Shown here piece after piece: positions 21,540 through 31,819 of a stretch of 64,000 nucleotides of DNA. The stretch is from Euborellia annulipes (taxonomy: Eukaryota > Arthropoda > Insecta > Dermaptera > Anisolabididae), in the NCBI GenBank assembly GCA_023213315.1, contig JAKCPI010000492.1, positions 558,001-622,000 on the forward strand. Direction: 5' to 3'. Every line of letters starts with the position of its first letter. Positions within the stretch are counted from its first letter, which is position 1. Both the position numbers and the translations under genes were made by a program. The notes beneath the pieces are model-generated. The model saw nothing but the letters and a program-made list of their open reading frames with translations, made no database searches and had not been told where the DNA came from.

Positions 21540-21900
21540 TAATGAAATTTATCAGTATGGGAAAATATCGATTTATATTTTGATACCCTGGCTTCTATCT
21601 TTCCTATGGAGTACAAGAGTTAAGTGGTCTTCATAAGATTTCAAAAGCAAAATGAGAATATACATTTTAAATATCATCTAAAAAATAATTGATTTTTGAA
21701 TTTTAATCAAAATCGTTGAAGTGAATTTTGAGAAAATTAAAAAAACTGAAAAATTAACATCAGTAAAGTACTAGTAGTTTTTGGCCGATTTTGTTTAAAA
21801 GCTTATTTTCCCGCCCTAGGGGGGTGCCTAACTTAAAAAAAAGGGTAAAAAAAAATAAAAAAAAAAAAAAAAAAAATATAAAACTTCATCTTCCTAGCTC
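21540..21900 (-). repeat. Family L copy, minus
   Basis: GGCTTCTATCTTTCCTATGG, AATGAGAATATACATTTTAA, TCAGTAAAGTACTAGTAGTT, TTGGCCGATTTTGTTTAAAA in minus order. Confidence 0.8.
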
Positions 21901-21984
21901 AATTCCTTTATGCTTAAAATTGAACACATACCCACACAGAATATTTTTGTTGCATATTTTGGCCTTTTTAAATGTATGCATAAT

Positions 21985-22300
21985 TTGAGGTTTTATTAGA
22001 ATTTTTTTTTTTTAATAAAAAAAACACACACTTTTTCCTCATTCACACTCACACTCACACACACATGCACACAGTCGCTTCGGCAACTTAGGCCATATAA
22101 GACTTTTACGATAAACGTTATTAAATATATATATCTATTGGGGGTTCAGGCATTCTTAATTAAGCCATTTGGAATCCAAATGGCTTAAATAAAATCATCG
22201 GACTGCCTGGGATACGAACCCCTGACCCTTGGTTTAGAAGGCCAGCACTCTAGCCTTTAGACCAAGCCCAAGGGCCCGAGACCTGCTTATAAATTTCATT
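21985..22300 (-). mobile_element. SINE C with tRNA-Arg(UCU)-like head
   Basis: On the minus strand the head reads GGGCTTGGTCTAAAGGCTAG, an A-box-like segment, then an anticodon-arm-like CCTTCTAAACC and a B box GGGTTCGTATCCC; acceptor pairing is imperfect. The body shares the GCCATTTGG, CAACTTAGGCCATA and CACACA-rich tail with 52690-52860. A tRNA scan would tell whether the head is a pseudo-tRNA. Confidence 0.65.
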
Positions 22301-22577
22301 TCATCTTCTAATATATAGACGGAAACTATATATACGTATGTCGACACAAAAAATCTGGTAGGACAGTCACACCAGATTTTTAAAAATATTTTATTTTGGA
22401 ACTTTCCAGATTTTTGGCGACTTTGTTTTAGGGGAGATTTTGCTTTCGGCGAGTTATACCGCCTCCATAATAATTTTGTATATTTTACATATAATATTAT
22501 ATGGGTTTTCGAATGGAGGGGGGGGGGCGCTAAAAAGGTATTATGCCCCGGGCGCGAGTTAAGCTCACTACGCCACT

Positions 22578-23297
22578 GTAATATGGTTATTAATTTACTT
22601 AACTCACACTATAAAACCCCACATGATATTGTTACAAATTTGTTTTCTTTGAGAAAAATCCTAATTTTAAAAATAAATTCTCTCAAAACTTTTAAATCTT
22701 CAATAAGAAATTATTAATATTTGTTTAAATCAACGAAGGCAGTGGCTGTTTCTCTATACAATAGGAATTCATCATTCTCACTGATTAAGTTAAATGGGAC
22801 AACTCGCTCGTACATAAAACATTAATATGTATCTATTGTGCCCATTTGACCAACTCCGGGATCTAAACAATCCTGAAGGACTGATGAAGAGAGAAAACGT
22901 CTCATTCTATTGTGAAAATCAGAGGCTTTATAATTTTTTGCTGCTCCTGCTCCTTTTCCTTAATATTTGTTTGATATCTAGGGTGACCATAATAACATTT
23001 TGAACGGGACAGCACTGTTTTTTTTTTTTCATATTTCTACCGTCCTTTTAATAAAAATGTCACGTTTGTCCCGTTTTATCAAACTATAGTTTTTGTAGAA
23101 AACTGAACGGCGTCTTATTTATTTCTCGTAAAACTTTGGAATACGTAAAATTAATTTCTTCCCTTTTGAAATTCGCTAAATTTTTTGAATCGGTTCTGTC
23201 ACTACAGAATAATTGTTTGTAGAATTAATATGTTTATATAATAAATATCATCTTACTTTTTTATGAATACATAATATTTGAAGATTGAAGAAATAAA
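22578..23297. other. Intergenic, one foldback relic only
   Basis: Apart from the foldback at 22735 nothing is recognised. Confidence 0.5.
22735..22960 (+). repeat. Foldback relic with hammerhead-like core
   Basis: TTTCTCTATACAATAGGAAT at 22749 pairs with TCTCATTCTATTGTGAAAAT at 22899. The core ACTGATGAAGAGAGAAAACG lies at 22880. GCAGTGGCTGTT at the left is shared with 11818 and 23296. Confidence 0.5.
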
Positions 23298-23585
23298 GTG
23301 GCTGTTGTATTATTAAACAATAAGAGGGTAAAGGAGCGGGCAGCCAGGTAGTTACTCTCCACGAAATGAAACTCGCTGTTGAGGAAACAGTTTCGGTTTT
23401 AATGAAATATAACCATCACCAGTTAATGGTTATATTTCTTTAAAACCGAAACTGTTTGAAGAGTTGAGGATTAGAAGGGGTCGATGAACCATTTTTTTTG
23501 CCTGCCATTATAACCTTTATGTATATTATGAATAAAGACGTAAAATTGTCTATAGACCCCTTCTAATTCTCAACTCTTCATTTTG
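23298..23585. repeat. Double foldback with hammerhead-like core
   Basis: Arms 23388-23421 and 23423-23456 (AAACAGTTTCGGTTTTAATG) form one hairpin; GAAGAGTTGAGGATTAGAAG at 23456 and its inverse ending 23581 form another. The minus strand over 23389-23422 reads CTGGTGATGG..AACCGAAAC. Confidence 0.78.
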
Positions 23586-24138
23586 ACATTACAATGTCCC
23601 GTTTTTGTCACAAGACAATATGGTCAGTCTTTTGGTATCGAAAAAAGGGGCGATAACTCTCCCTTCCTTTTACCAATGACCTGTCTTTTGTATTGAATCA
23701 CCATTTTCGATTAAAAAATAATTTTTGATGGAAATTTTGCTTTAAGAAAACAAATTTGTAACATCTCATTAGGGTCTATTCTCTAAAAACAAAAGTTAAA
23801 ATTTAATATCAACAAATGGGTGTTAAAAAGTAAAGTAAAAACATCAGCGTTAAAAAATGATAGTCTTGCGACGTTAATTTGCTTTTATTTCAAAGCTTAA
23901 AAATCATAACCTTACTTTTTAGGTTAAAGATGCCATTTAGATGCATTAAATATGGCGTTAAAATATTAAAGGGACCCCCTGGACATGACATTAATTTTTA
24001 ACACTATTGACTAATTGTTGACGCTTTTGCTTATAAGTTTTTGCTTACAGAATAGCAATGTGAGGCAAGGAGGTGTTAAAATGAATTAAAGCTGTTTACA
24101 GATGTTAAAAGTTATAGTTTTTGCTTAGAGAATAGACC
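23586..24138. other. Short internal inverted repeat, otherwise nothing recognised
   Basis: GGGTCTATTCTCTAAAAACA AAAG-type text near 23770 recurs inverted near 24110-24130 (TTGCTTAGAGAATAGACC), so 23770-24137 may be one palindromic MITE. Confidence 0.4.
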
Positions 24139-24146
24139 TGCATGAG

Positions 24147-24401
24147 CAGTGGCGTCATTTCAACTTTTTCTTGGGGGGGGGGGCAAATTTTTTCTTGGGG
24201 GGCAAACATTTTTTTTCTTAAAATTTACTTACAAATGGGTACTCCAATTTAACCAAAACATATTTAATTTAATTAATTGTTTAATTTTGTACAGTTTGTA
24301 TACTCGTAGATGAATTTTGGAGTATTTTATTTAGAATAATATAAAATTTTATAAAAACCAGAGCCCTTGGATGCCCCCCCCCCCCCCAAATGAGGCCTAT
24401 G
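24147..24401. mobile_element. hAT-like MITE (CAGTGGCGTCATTT), opposite orientation copy
   Basis: Same family as 25361 in reverse: CAGTGGCGTCATTTCAAC, TTCTTGGGGGG and CAAACATTTTTTTT are shared. TSD TGCATGAG at 24139-24146 and 24402-24409 is perfect. The right end is diverged (AAATGAGGCCTATG). Confidence 0.88.
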
Positions 24402-24409
24402 TGCATGAG

Positions 24410-25194
24410 TGATTTTTATAGTGCGAATTAGGTAAATTAATAACATTTAAAATTCACTTAATTATAACTCACATTTTAATTTGTTCATTTTTAACCGCTG
24501 ATGATGGATGAGTTATTAATGCATTCAGTGGCGGATTTTGTTACGGAATGGGATTTATAGTAGAGTCAGAGAGGCAGTGGCGCATTCAAATAGGAAGAGT
24601 AATAGACGTAAGGGGAATTTAGTCCAAGATTCAAATTAAAAAACTGTATGATTAAAATTATAATATTAATATAACAGAGAGACAATTCTTTTTTGGAGAG
24701 AATCATCGAGGTTGAATGTTTGGCGATTACAATACTTTTTCTACTTTCTATACGAGAAAATAAAAAAATGAAATAACGGGACGCGATCGATCCGCTGAGT
24801 TCGTGACGAAAATCGAAATTATATTCATATAAAACACCTATCAAATAAATTGAATCCCGTACATCCGTGATGCCAAAAAAATAGATTGGCGTTTTAGAAA
24901 AATGAGTCATTAAAAGTTTTAAGTTATTTAATTTAAATATAGTGAAGAGGGGGGGGGGGGGGCAGCGGCTGCCTAGAAAAAATAATCTGAATGCTGAAAC
25001 GTTTCGGTATATTTATTATAGTACATCTTTAAAATGCACCGGAATATTTTGATTTCGGATCAGCAAAAATATATTTAACGCTATCCCTTAGATATAGATA
25101 TAATTATATTTTGGTTAAGAATTTTAGTGTCAAAGATATTTGTAAAATTTATTAGTTTCAATAAATAAATTTCAGCTCCTTTTTATTAAAAATA
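24410..25194. other. Intergenic debris
   Basis: A MITE-like end GGCAGTGGCGCATTC at 24570, an inverted fragment of the Family L relative at 24725-24770, and a G run at 24948-24962. A 114-codon minus frame (24566-24910) crosses these repeats and is not supported as a gene. Confidence 0.45.
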
Positions 25195-25930
25195 TATTTA
25201 CTTTCTCTTACTCTATATATGAAATATATAGAGAGAAAATTGGCTTTAACGATTTTGATTAAAATTCATACATCTACTATTTTTTATGTGCCCTTTAAAG
25301 AGTATATCAGTAAAATTTTTCGTGAAAATTGTTTTAAGCACACTTTACTGATGTAGTATTCAGTGGCATCATTTGGGGTGGGGGGGGGCAGGGAGAATTT
25401 TTATAAAATTTTATATTATTCTAAATAAAATATTTCAAAATATATCTATGATTATATAAACTGTACAAAATTAAACAATTAATTAAATAAAATATCTTTT
25501 GGCCAAATTTGAGTACCTATTTGTAAGTAAATTTTAAGAAAAAAAATGTTTGCCTCCCCCAAGAAAAAATTTGCCCCCCTCCAAGAAAAAATTGAAATGA
25601 CGCCACTGGTAGTATTTCAGATATTTCATATTCATTTTCCGGCTCTTCCTTCCATAGAGCCAATGTTAATCTCTATGGGGATTTACATGTAAATTTCGAT
25701 TCAAAAGGGGGACCCCTTTGGAACTTTTTACATATTTAAAAAAATTCTTTCAATTCTTATGAAATTTTGTATTTATTTACGATTCTCTATTGCGTATAAA
25801 ATATTCAAATATAAGATTAAAATTTTGTAAAATAACCATAATTTATTTCAAGCAGTCAACATTTAAAAAAAACCTATGGAAATTTTGAATCAATTGACTT
25901 TTTTGCTTATGGCGGTGCTGAGATCAGTTT
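25195..25930 (+). repeat. Family L copy interrupted by a MITE
   Basis: Left hairpin ACTTTCTCTTACTCTATATA..GAGAGAAA at 25199, then body; the hAT-like MITE 25361-25608 splits gatgtagtatttcag; body resumes to TTTTGAATCAATTGACTTTT at 25905. Confidence 0.85.
25361..25608. mobile_element. hAT-like MITE (CAGTGGCRTCATTT) with 8-bp TSD
   Basis: Ends CAGTGGCATCATTT and AAATGACGCCACTG; TSD GTAGTATT at 25353-25360 and 25609-25616, inside Family L (gatgtagtatttcag). A 248-bp body with C/G runs; related to the copy at 24147. Confidence 0.92.
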
Positions 25931-26190
25931 TTTTTACTTTCTCGTATAGAGAAAGTATTGTAATCGTAAAAAAAATTCGACTTCGAGATTTTGATGTTTC
26001 TCCACGTTTTAGACCTCCCTGAGTCCAAAAATACCATTTTGGGCATTATGTCTGTGTGTGTCCGTGATTGCTTAGAAACCAAAGCAGCTAGATGGATGAA
26101 ATTTGGTATATGCTCCTTACACTAAAATTGTAGATTTCTATCAACTTTTGGAGTAAATACGTCACTTGGAAGTAGTACTTTACCTAATAA
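25928..26190 (+). repeat. Family L relative (CTCGTATAGAGAAAGTATTG)
   Basis: ACTTTCTCGTATAGAGAAAG, TTGTAATCG, AATTCGACTTCGAGATTTTG, CTGTGTGTGTCCG and GATGGATGAAATTTGGTATA. It shares the Family L start layout but a different body. An inverted fragment is at 24730-24770. Confidence 0.6.
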
Positions 26191-26734
26191 GTTTTTTCAG
26201 AAATTTCGAAATTTTCAATTTCTTTGTTATATTATGATAAAATACTCAATTTTAAAAAGTTTTTATTCTTTGACATTTTTCCGAAAACTGAATAGTTTTT
26301 GAAATAATCACAGAAGAAAACGACATTTTTCGTTAATTTTGGAAAGAAAAATCAAAACAAAATCATACAGGTGTCATTAAAAAACATGTAAATATAAACA
26401 AATGAATTTGTGACACACCCCCAGACGTAATTCCAAAAGAATATACGAGAAAGTCTCGGGGAAGTCATTCCCCATATTTTTTTGTGAAATGGGGGAGCAT
26501 TTTTGTTCTTAAAAAAAAGATAACATATAATTAATATTAACAAAATCAAATTAAAATTATAATAAGCTTAAATATTTTTGAATAATTTTCTCCCCCCCCC
26601 CAGCAAAAAAAAAGGAGAATAAAATTTTCAAACCCATCAAATTAAAAATTATTTTTTTTGCAATGCAAAAGTCAGTTTTGTTCTATTTGGGTTAATTGTC
26701 AGAAGAGTTACTAATTAATTATATCCCTCTTAAG

Positions 26735-27014
26735 TTTTGTAGAGGGGGAGGGAGCAACCAAGAGAGGGTGAGTCCGAAGAGTAACGAAAATAGCCGAACA
26801 TAACCGAATGGAGTTCGGGAGGCAAACAAGAGGAGTCAACGGAACGACGGCAGAACCGCCTCTCAGTGTTGTTTATGCTTCGTCGTCAAACGTATTTGAA
26901 TTCAACTCATTCTTTTGTGTTGATTGTTATTTGTCTCGGAACCAAAATTCATACAGTTTTATTAATTATTAATAATCGTAGCCGCTGCTTGGCGTGGAAA
27001 TTTATTTACCCGCC
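26735..27014 (+). promoter_or_regulatory. Likely promoter and 5' UTR of the Raver-like gene
   Basis: This stretch before the Kozak ATG is richer in CG than its flanks (for example the cluster around 26780-26870 with repeated CGAA/CCGAA) and free of the dispersed repeats found elsewhere. Such an island next to a first coding exon suggests a promoter. No TATA box was assigned. Confidence 0.35.
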
Positions 27015-27263
27015 ATGGCTGCGAGCTCCACGGAGGCTTTTGCCTCCACTTCTCAGAATTTATCATGTTTTAATTTAAATTTAAATAAAAATGACACGGA
27101 CAAATTTTGGAGTGGTGAAGTGATGGCCACAGCCTCAACTGGTGCTTTTTGGGAAGATGATCCTGAAGAGGCTTTGAAAAAACGTATCAACGAGTTAAAG
27201 CGCAAGTTTCATGCCGGCCGACAGTTACAGATCAAACATCTTCCACGTGATGTAATGGAAGAG
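27015..27263 (+). CDS. First coding exon resembling Raver (PTB-binding ribonucleoprotein)
   Basis: ATG at 27015 sits in an excellent Kozak context (cccgccATGG), and the 83 codons end at GAG followed by a perfect donor GTAAGT at 27264, phase 0. The exon is richer in GC than the surroundings. Residues 50-83, DDPEEALKKRINELKRKF followed by LQIKHLPRDVMEE, parallel the start of Raver proteins, where a charged helix DPEEI..RL leads into the first beta-strand of RRM1 (..ILIRGLPGDV). Raver proteins bind PTB and act in splicing regulation in the nucleus. Upstream residues are Ser/Thr-rich without a domain. No exon 2 (remaining RRM1) was recognised downstream in the window, so intron 1 may exceed 36 kb. 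It could instead be another RRM protein. The match is from memory of the family. Confidence 0.6.
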
Positions 27264-27840
27264 GTAAGTTAATACAGGCTTCACTCATCGCCCGCAACTC
27301 TATCACCATGGCAACGCAACTAATAGCAGGCGGGGGTTCGAGGCTTCCGGAGCAACCAGTGAGACTGGAATGCCTCAAGCCTCCTCCTCCTCTCCTCCTT
27401 CAATAACTTGAACCATCCACCAGAAAAATATAGTTTTGTCTTAAATTTTGTTAGATTTTTTTTTTCGCGTTATTTGGTACTTTTTTTTTCCCAAAAACTT
27501 GATGTTTTTTAACCGAACAGCTTCTATTTTTAATTAAAAAAAAAAACATGATCTTTTTTTTTAACATGGAATCATTTTTATCAATAGCAGGAAATAAAAA
27601 TTTGTGCATTTTTTTTATCATTAAAGGAAATAACAAATAAGATTATTATAATTGAACTTACTTTATATTATTTTTCTTTAAAAAACCTTTAGAGTTTGAA
27701 AAAATGACCCGATGCTGGAAACTTTTTTTTTTTTATTTCCTTTGTCTTCATTTTACATCTCTCTCTTTCTCTTTACGGACAAAAGAAAAGGAATCTTTCT
27801 ATTCACAATATTCTTCGTTTACCAAAATATAATATATTCG

Positions 27841-28200
27841 AGCAATTATAAAAAAAAGGCTTATTTCAGAAGGTCGTAGCTCGACTCGTATCAAGAGATT
27901 TGAGCCGGCTGTTGACCGGAGACGCAGTGAATGGCGGCCGATTAGTTTTGGCAACACTGTTAAATCGTCCATCCGGCAGAAGACCTCAGGTCTTAGGCTT
28001 AGGTCTTTGGCTCTTTTGCTGACTCGGTCCATTGATTCCGTAATAAGCAATTTTCTGACAGGCCATCCGTCGTCTGGCGAAATTGTTTGCATCGGTGCAT
28101 GCCCTTAAACTTGAACTTGAAATAGCTCTTCAGGCATTTCAATATCAAATAAACCACGCCGTGATTACAAACATTCTCGTACAACTTTCACGTTCATTTT
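27841..28200. other. CG-rich island with open frames on both strands
   Basis: The base composition rises sharply relative to both flanks. On the plus strand a frame after TTATTTCAG (27870) reads KVVARLVSRDLSRLL, and another after CTGACAG (28061) reads AIRRLAKLFASVHALKLE; on the minus strand a frame from 28092 reads MQTISPDDGWPVRKLL. None shows a known domain. It lies 600 bp after the Raver-like exon. Confidence 0.3.
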
Positions 28201-28519
28201 TTATTTATTTATTTATTATTATTTTTTTTATATTAAAATATAATAGAATTTAAAATTAATATCGTAATTTGTATGCCCCCACCTCATGGGAGTGACAAAA
28301 TTAAAGAAAAATTTTTTTTTTCTTTACATGAAGGGTATAGGACAGATAATAGAGGTTAAAAAGAATTTTCAAACAAAAGTTATTTCAAATGATAGAAGCC
28401 CTGGCCCTTAGCACGAAGGTTGAGGTCTCGTTTCATTTAGAAAGAAAAGAAAAGATGTTCTAAAGGTCAGCTGTTCCCTTAATGTTCAAAGCAAATAAAA
28501 TTTATTTGTTTAAATAAAT
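28201..28519. other. No recognised feature
   Basis: AT-rich; nothing supported. Confidence 0.5.
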
Positions 28520-28895
28520 GTGGATGGAGTCTAAATTGCCGAAAAAGACTTCGGGCTCACTTCTAGTTAACTAGCTATCCATTAGATTCGAGTCTTTTCA
28601 CATCTAGTTTGTTAGTTAAGACCCAAAGTTCGGTATCAAGCTTAACTAAGGGTTGAAATTAGAAACACATTTTTTTTTTTGAAAAATTAATTAGCTATAA
28701 TAATTAATTGTTTTGATTTTAAATTATATAAATAATGTCTTTATTAAGTTACTAACTTCACAAAGCCTTTCTTATACCTCAGGTATATGTGAAAAAACTC
28801 ATTTTTTTGAACTCTAAGGTTAAGCGTGTTCTTGTTTACTATATCAATGATTTATTATCGTTCTGATAAGTTTACTAGTTGATTACAACCGGCCC
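28520..28895. mobile_element. MITE with CCGGTTGCTTCAC-type ends, copy 1
   Basis: Body segments TTAACTAGCTATCC, GAGTCTTTTCACATCTAG, AGACCCAAAGTTCGGTATC and TTCACAAAGCCTTTC, and the right end TTGATTACAACCGGCCCT, match the family seen at 41398 to 50078. Confidence 0.65.
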
Positions 28896-29339
28896 TTTGA
28901 ATAAAAAAATATTCTTTTATTGGGTAGGTTCAAAAAATTCAAAAGAAAGACTCCTCATCTATGTTTTTTTAAATTCAATTCATTTGAACCTACAATTAAA
29001 GTTCATTGCGATTATAAAATGTTTTGATGATATATGATTGTTTTTCCATTACCTAAAAAAAAATTTTATTTACTTGGATAATAGGCCTATATAAAATGCC
29101 GTAGAAATATAATTTATAAGTTTGATTATTTATCTTCAATTATTGAAAGACTCACTTCATGTTACTATTATATATATTATCCGGATCAAAAATAAATGGA
29201 CACACATTGCGATTGTAGTTCACCTTTAAAATAATAATAAGTAGGCAACTGCTACTTTTTGAAATTTATTTACTTGTATTTACAAAGACTTTTTACCATA
29301 GAATGAGTCATAAATAATTGTGATGATGTTGATATGCCT
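28896..29339. other. No gene; possible transposon end
   Basis: ATCCGGATCAAAAATAAATG at 29179 may belong to the Merlin-like relic or a Tc1-like element; no partner end found. Confidence 0.35.
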
Positions 29340-29560
29340 CCAAAAATATGGAATTATGGTTGTCCCAGGCTCAATCCATTTATTAATAATCGGAATGAGA
29401 ACATCTGCGCTTTACTACTTCCAAAAATACTCGACCCGTTTCACGTCCAAAGCCCTCAAATACCCATTGACCTTCAACCCTATGGTAATTTCTTTTCGTC
29501 AATTTGAGCGCGATCAGGATTACCTACCTAATTTAACGATTAAATCATATGACGTCCAAT
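29340..29560 (-). pseudogene. Merlin/ISXO2-like transposase relic
   Basis: On the minus strand, in several frames, appear QIDE, KRNYHR, VEGQWVFEGFGRETGRVFLE and KWIEPGTTII. These follow the order of the ISXO2/IS1595 transposase fold used by eukaryotic Merlin transposons (..iDEs.fgkrKy.rG....WVfGgvER...f...V..R....L...i..wI.pGttI.SD). Frameshifts and stops make it inactive. Terminal repeats were not identified. Assignment rests on remembered family motifs. Confidence 0.62.
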
Positions 29561-29825
29561 CGACTGGTGTTTTCAATTTCATTTTGTCCGGCTCTCTTAT
29601 TTAATTGAGCATTAGAAATCTTGCGGTTGCCAAAACCGGCTATTTGAGCTCGAAACGTTTCTTTCAGAAATTTATTTTCTTTAGGGACATATTTTTGACG
29701 CCAAACCATTGATAAGCATCGTACCTAAAAATAAATAAATAATTTTCAAGATCTATTCCTTTGAATCCGTTATTAACATTAAATAAACACCAGGATTCGG
29801 ACTTGACAAAACAGAGAGTATATTT

Positions 29826-30360
29826 TTACTTTCTCTTACCGGAATATATAGAAAGTATTGCGATCATGGCAAAAATTCGATGTCATGATTTTGATGGATA
29901 TACATGTTTTGGGTCCTCTGAGTCCAAAAAAAGTGGAGACCGCAAATTGGTCTGTCTGTAACTAATTTAATAATGAAGGAATTGAGCTACCGGTTTGAAA
30001 TTTTATATTTAAGTTAGGTACCCTCCCAGACACTCAAAATAAGCATTTGAACAAAATCGGCCAAAAAGTACTAGTACTTTACTGAAGTACTTTTTCAGTT
30101 TTTTTCACAATCGGCTTTAAATATTTTGATTAAAATTCAAAAATCTATTTTTTTTTATGCTCCTTAAAATGTATATTTTCATTTTGCCCTTGAAATCTTT
30201 TGAAGCACAATTTTCTCTTGTACTTCATAGGAAAAAGTTAAGATTTTTTCAGTTTTTTTTCGATATTCTCAAAATTCGCTCCAACGATTTTAATTAAAAT
30301 TCAAAAATCTATTATTTTTTTATATGCTCTTTAATATGTATATTCTCATTTTTTTTTACT
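29826..30360 (+). repeat. Family L copy
   Basis: Left hairpin at 29829, TTTTGATGGATATACATGTT, GGACACTCAAAATAAGC, AGTACTAGTACTTTACTGAA; the middle unit (TTAAAATGTATATTTTCATT) is duplicated at 30330. Confidence 0.85.
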
Positions 30361-31575
30361 AAATAGATCATATGTCCCCCGGGACCTCTAGTCTATCCTA
30401 AAGAAATCACACTGATTTTCCTGATAAGCTGGAGAGTCTTTGTTAGACTTATCTTCTACAGTAGAAAAAATATACTCACAAAAAATAAATATCTTTTGTT
30501 TAAAAATTAAAAGAAAGAAAATAAATATTTGACTTTATTATTACCGACTCCCCAAATTCCGGAGAAAGAAAGATAGGTTACTACCTAACTTACGGGAAAT
30601 TAAATCACATATATTCAGATGAAAAGTTAATATATTTAATTTCCTGGTTATTATTCCCAGAATAGTTACATACTGGGGGGGGGGACCCCAAACGTAGAGT
30701 CTCTTTTTATCATACTTGTAAACAAAATAAACTTCGGGGAGGTAGGGGAAGATGCTTGAGCTTTCATTGAATACGTCCTTGCAGCTACTTACAGGGAGTG
30801 ACAAAGTTAAAGGACACCCAGATGATTATTTTATTGTTTCTATAAATTTAAATTTTCTACGTTTGAATCACGAAAGTTTACATACAAATTTTTTTAACAC
30901 CTTGTATTCATACTAGAAGTGAAACTTCTTGCATTCCTGGTAGTAAAATGTTTGATCAGATCTGTTTAAATAATTTCTGGGCCACCCTTCACTAGCTAAA
31001 CAAAAGTGGAGTGGCTCCTTTTTGGGGTCTGTGAAATTATCCCCTCTCTTTGAGATGAGATCCAAAGGTTACAAAATTATCATAATATACTCCACCTTAA
31101 TTTAATTTTAAAAATAGAGTAATAAATTTGTGATTTTAATAGGTGCTAATGGTTTATTTTGAAGAAGTTTATGCCAACTATTCAAAGTAAAGAATTCTAT
31201 TTTTTTCGTACTTTGAATTAAAGTTTATATTAACTAGTTAATGTCAACATTATTTGCTAATATATATTTAAATTTATATAAATAGTTTTAATTTAATTTA
31301 AATTTGATTCCTCAGGACGTGAAAAAAAACATACCCCAGTAAATATAATATTTATTTTCTTATTTGATTGAAAATTAATGACCTCATCACACACGTTTAT
31401 TCTTCCACTTCCTGAAATTAACTTCTCCGCCCATTATCAATCAGCTTACCGATTAAATAAATAGTTTCGATACTTATTCATTTGAATTCGATATTAGTAT
31501 TCAAAATATGTATAAGCTATAGTCGATTTTTTATGCCTATTATATTTCAATAGACTTTAAATAATTACTATTTTA
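30361..31575. other. Repeat-poor stretch without gene
   Basis: GGGAGTGACAAAGTTAAAGG at 30795 resembles a Tc1-like MITE end (compare 50390). A minus frame (30541-30804) lacks homology. Confidence 0.45.
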
Positions 31576-31583
31576 GTATTTTC

Positions 31584-31785
31584 CAGTGACGGCGCCAGCT
31601 TATTTTCAGTGGGAGGAGGGGGGCAGGAGTGGGGCAAACTAGATAACAGGGGGCGGACAACATTCATATAGGCTATATCAACAGGGAAACAAAAAAAATT
31701 TTGGGGGAATCCAGGGGGAGTCAGATGCCATTGTAGGGTGGGGGGCTTGTCCCCTTAGCTCCCTCCTCCCGTAGCGTCGTCACTG
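31584..31785. mobile_element. hAT-like MITE (CAGTGACGGCG) with 8-bp TSD
   Basis: Ends CAGTGACGGCGCC and GCGTCGTCACTG; TSD GTATTTTC at 31576-31583 and 31786-31793. The body is G-rich on the plus strand. Confidence 0.9.
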
Positions 31786-31819
31786 GTATTTTCTGCTAAT
31801 GGGAGTAGGTTTATCTGTT

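Larger units (their letters stand above)
20703..22577. mobile_element. Nested element bounded by CAGTGGCGTAGCGAG / CTCACTACGCCACTG
   Basis: Inverted ends lie at 20703-20720 and 22561-22577. The arms share GATGCCCCGGGCGC / GCGCCCGGGGCATAAT. Near the left is a long run of CTCGCCGAAAA-type units (20875-21110); related text recurs at 22410-22450. The middle is filled with later insertions (the MITE at 21259, Family L, SINE C). Confidence 0.6.

Noticed and set aside
22195..22290. Functional tRNA-Arg(UCU) gene on the minus strand
   Set aside because: The A and B boxes are tRNA-like, but the acceptor stem pairs poorly and the head is fused to a SINE body found again at 52690.
24566..24910. 114-codon minus frame
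   Set aside because: It overlaps an inverted Family L relative and has no recognisable motifs or splice partner.
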